DNA from: SMAG-U1939 sp035763125
Lineage (GTDB): Bacteria > Chloroflexota > Ktedonobacteria > Ktedonobacterales > JADMIN01
Direction: 5' to 3'
DNA length: 13,781 nucleotides
NCBI GenBank assembly: GCA_035763125.1
Contig: DASUBU010000107.1
Span: forward strand, 1-13,781
How positions within the stretch are numbered: the stretch's first letter is position 1; each line of letters begins with the position of its first letter. The notes under the pieces were generated by a model that saw only the letters and a program-made list of their open reading frames with translations, was not told where the DNA came from and made no database searches. The position numbers and the translations under genes were made by a program. This document shows positions 13,573 through 13,781 of the stretch, piece after piece.

Positions 13573-13602
13573 TTGACACCGAGCGGCAGCGCCGCGTATG
13601 AT
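13573..13602 (+). promoter_or_regulatory. strong rightward promoter
   Basis: A perfect -35 TTGACA (13573-13578) and a -10 TATGAT (13597-13602) are 18 bases apart. Transcription would start near 13609, about 75 bases ahead of the ATG at 13684. Confidence 0.65.
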
Positions 13603-13615
13603 GGGCTGAACAGTA

Positions 13616-13644
13616 GCGCCCTCCGGCCTGGGCCTGCAGGGCGC
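13616..13644 (+). promoter_or_regulatory. leader hairpin ahead of the right-edge gene
   Basis: GCGCCCT (13616-13622) pairs perfectly with AGGGCGC (13638-13644) across a 15-base GC-rich loop. It lies at the 5' end of the predicted transcript, about 30 bases ahead of the ribosome binding site. It may stabilise the mRNA; no known riboswitch is recognised. Confidence 0.35.
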
Positions 13645-13683
13645 AGGCGTCCGCGAGTGCGCGCGGGCGAGAGGAGCAGCCGC

Positions 13684-13781
13684 ATGGTAACCTATGAAGA
13701 TGTGACCGAGATGTTCCTGGACGCGGCGGACGACACGAATCTCTCGGTGCATCCTGAGTTCTGGCTCAACTCGCAGACCCT
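13684..13781 (+). CDS. 5' end of an unidentified gene, cut by the window
   Basis: An ATG at 13684 with GGAG 7 bases upstream opens a frame that runs off the right edge after 32 residues (beginning MVTYEDVTEMFLDAADDTNL, continuing to PEFWLNSQT). A strong promoter at 13573-13602 and a consistent leader support it as a real gene. The visible part is acidic and soluble, with no signal peptide. The family cannot be told from this fragment. It is divergent from the Rrf2/SUF unit. Confidence 0.65.
   Translation, partial: MVTYEDVTEMFLDAADDTNLSVHPEFWLNSQT

Larger units (their letters stand above)
13274..13683. other. divergent intergenic region between the Rrf2 gene and the right-edge gene
   Basis: This 410-base stretch contains, from left to right, palindromic copy 3, the Rrf2 operator and leftward promoter, and then the rightward promoter and leader hairpin of the gene at 13684. 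No protein-coding frame is supported in it. Confidence 0.6.

Noticed and set aside
11477..13576. A 699-residue open frame on the plus strand
   Set aside because: It is antisense to sufC and the Rrf2 gene, both of which carry full catalytic or binding motifs. The long frame follows from GC-rich codon use, and its translation is low-complexity Arg/Ala/His/Leu.

Overview
The window is GC-rich and gene-dense and looks bacterial. It is most likely from the Chloroflexota or a close relative. The support is a very large XRE-STAND ATPase-TPR regulator, a SUF iron-sulfur locus with an Rrf2 regulator and a SufU-type scaffold, a DUF4037-like protein, and many short palindromic intergenic repeats of a kind common in that phylum. 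This placement is an inference from gene content; there is no rRNA or other marker gene.

Layout, left to right. Positions 1-286 are non-coding, with a good leftward promoter facing off the window. A long minus-strand regulator (287-3019) is divergent from a class I SAM methyltransferase (3455-4285); the gap between them holds a perfect inverted repeat and an array of ATGCGCAT palindromes. Two small convergent reading frames follow (4398-4703 plus, 4675-4851 minus). Next come minus-strand sufU (4891-5352) and, upstream of it, an ~11-TM membrane protein of unknown function (5524-6912). A plus-strand group follows: a J-domain protein (7305-7868), a tandem-GNAT acetyltransferase (8017-9021) and a DUF4037-like protein (9052-10173). 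The DUF4037-like frame has lost, or does not use, a normal start codon. Minus-strand sufS (10170-11462), sufC (11771-12613) and an Rrf2/IscR-type regulator (12737-13273) form the rest of the SUF locus. A new plus-strand gene begins at 13684 and runs off the right edge.

How the genes work together. Rrf2, SufC, SufS and SufU belong to one job: SufS takes sulfur from cysteine, SufU receives it, SufC is the ATPase of the SufBCD scaffold, and an Fe-S-sensing Rrf2 protein controls supply. SufB and SufD, which SufC normally needs, are absent here. The sufC-sufS gap, where they might be expected, holds only palindromic repeats. An IscR type 1-like palindrome sits just downstream of a strong -10 box ahead of the Rrf2 gene, and a similar half-site lies at the same place ahead of sufU, which suggests one small regulon.

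The main observations beyond plain annotation are: the ATA-for-ATG start of the DUF4037-like gene behind an intact Shine-Dalgarno sequence, the split SUF locus without sufBD, the Rrf2 operator, the dispersed palindromes with a compensatory stem change, and two probable small genes. I see no CRISPR array, tRNA, rRNA, prophage or insertion sequence.
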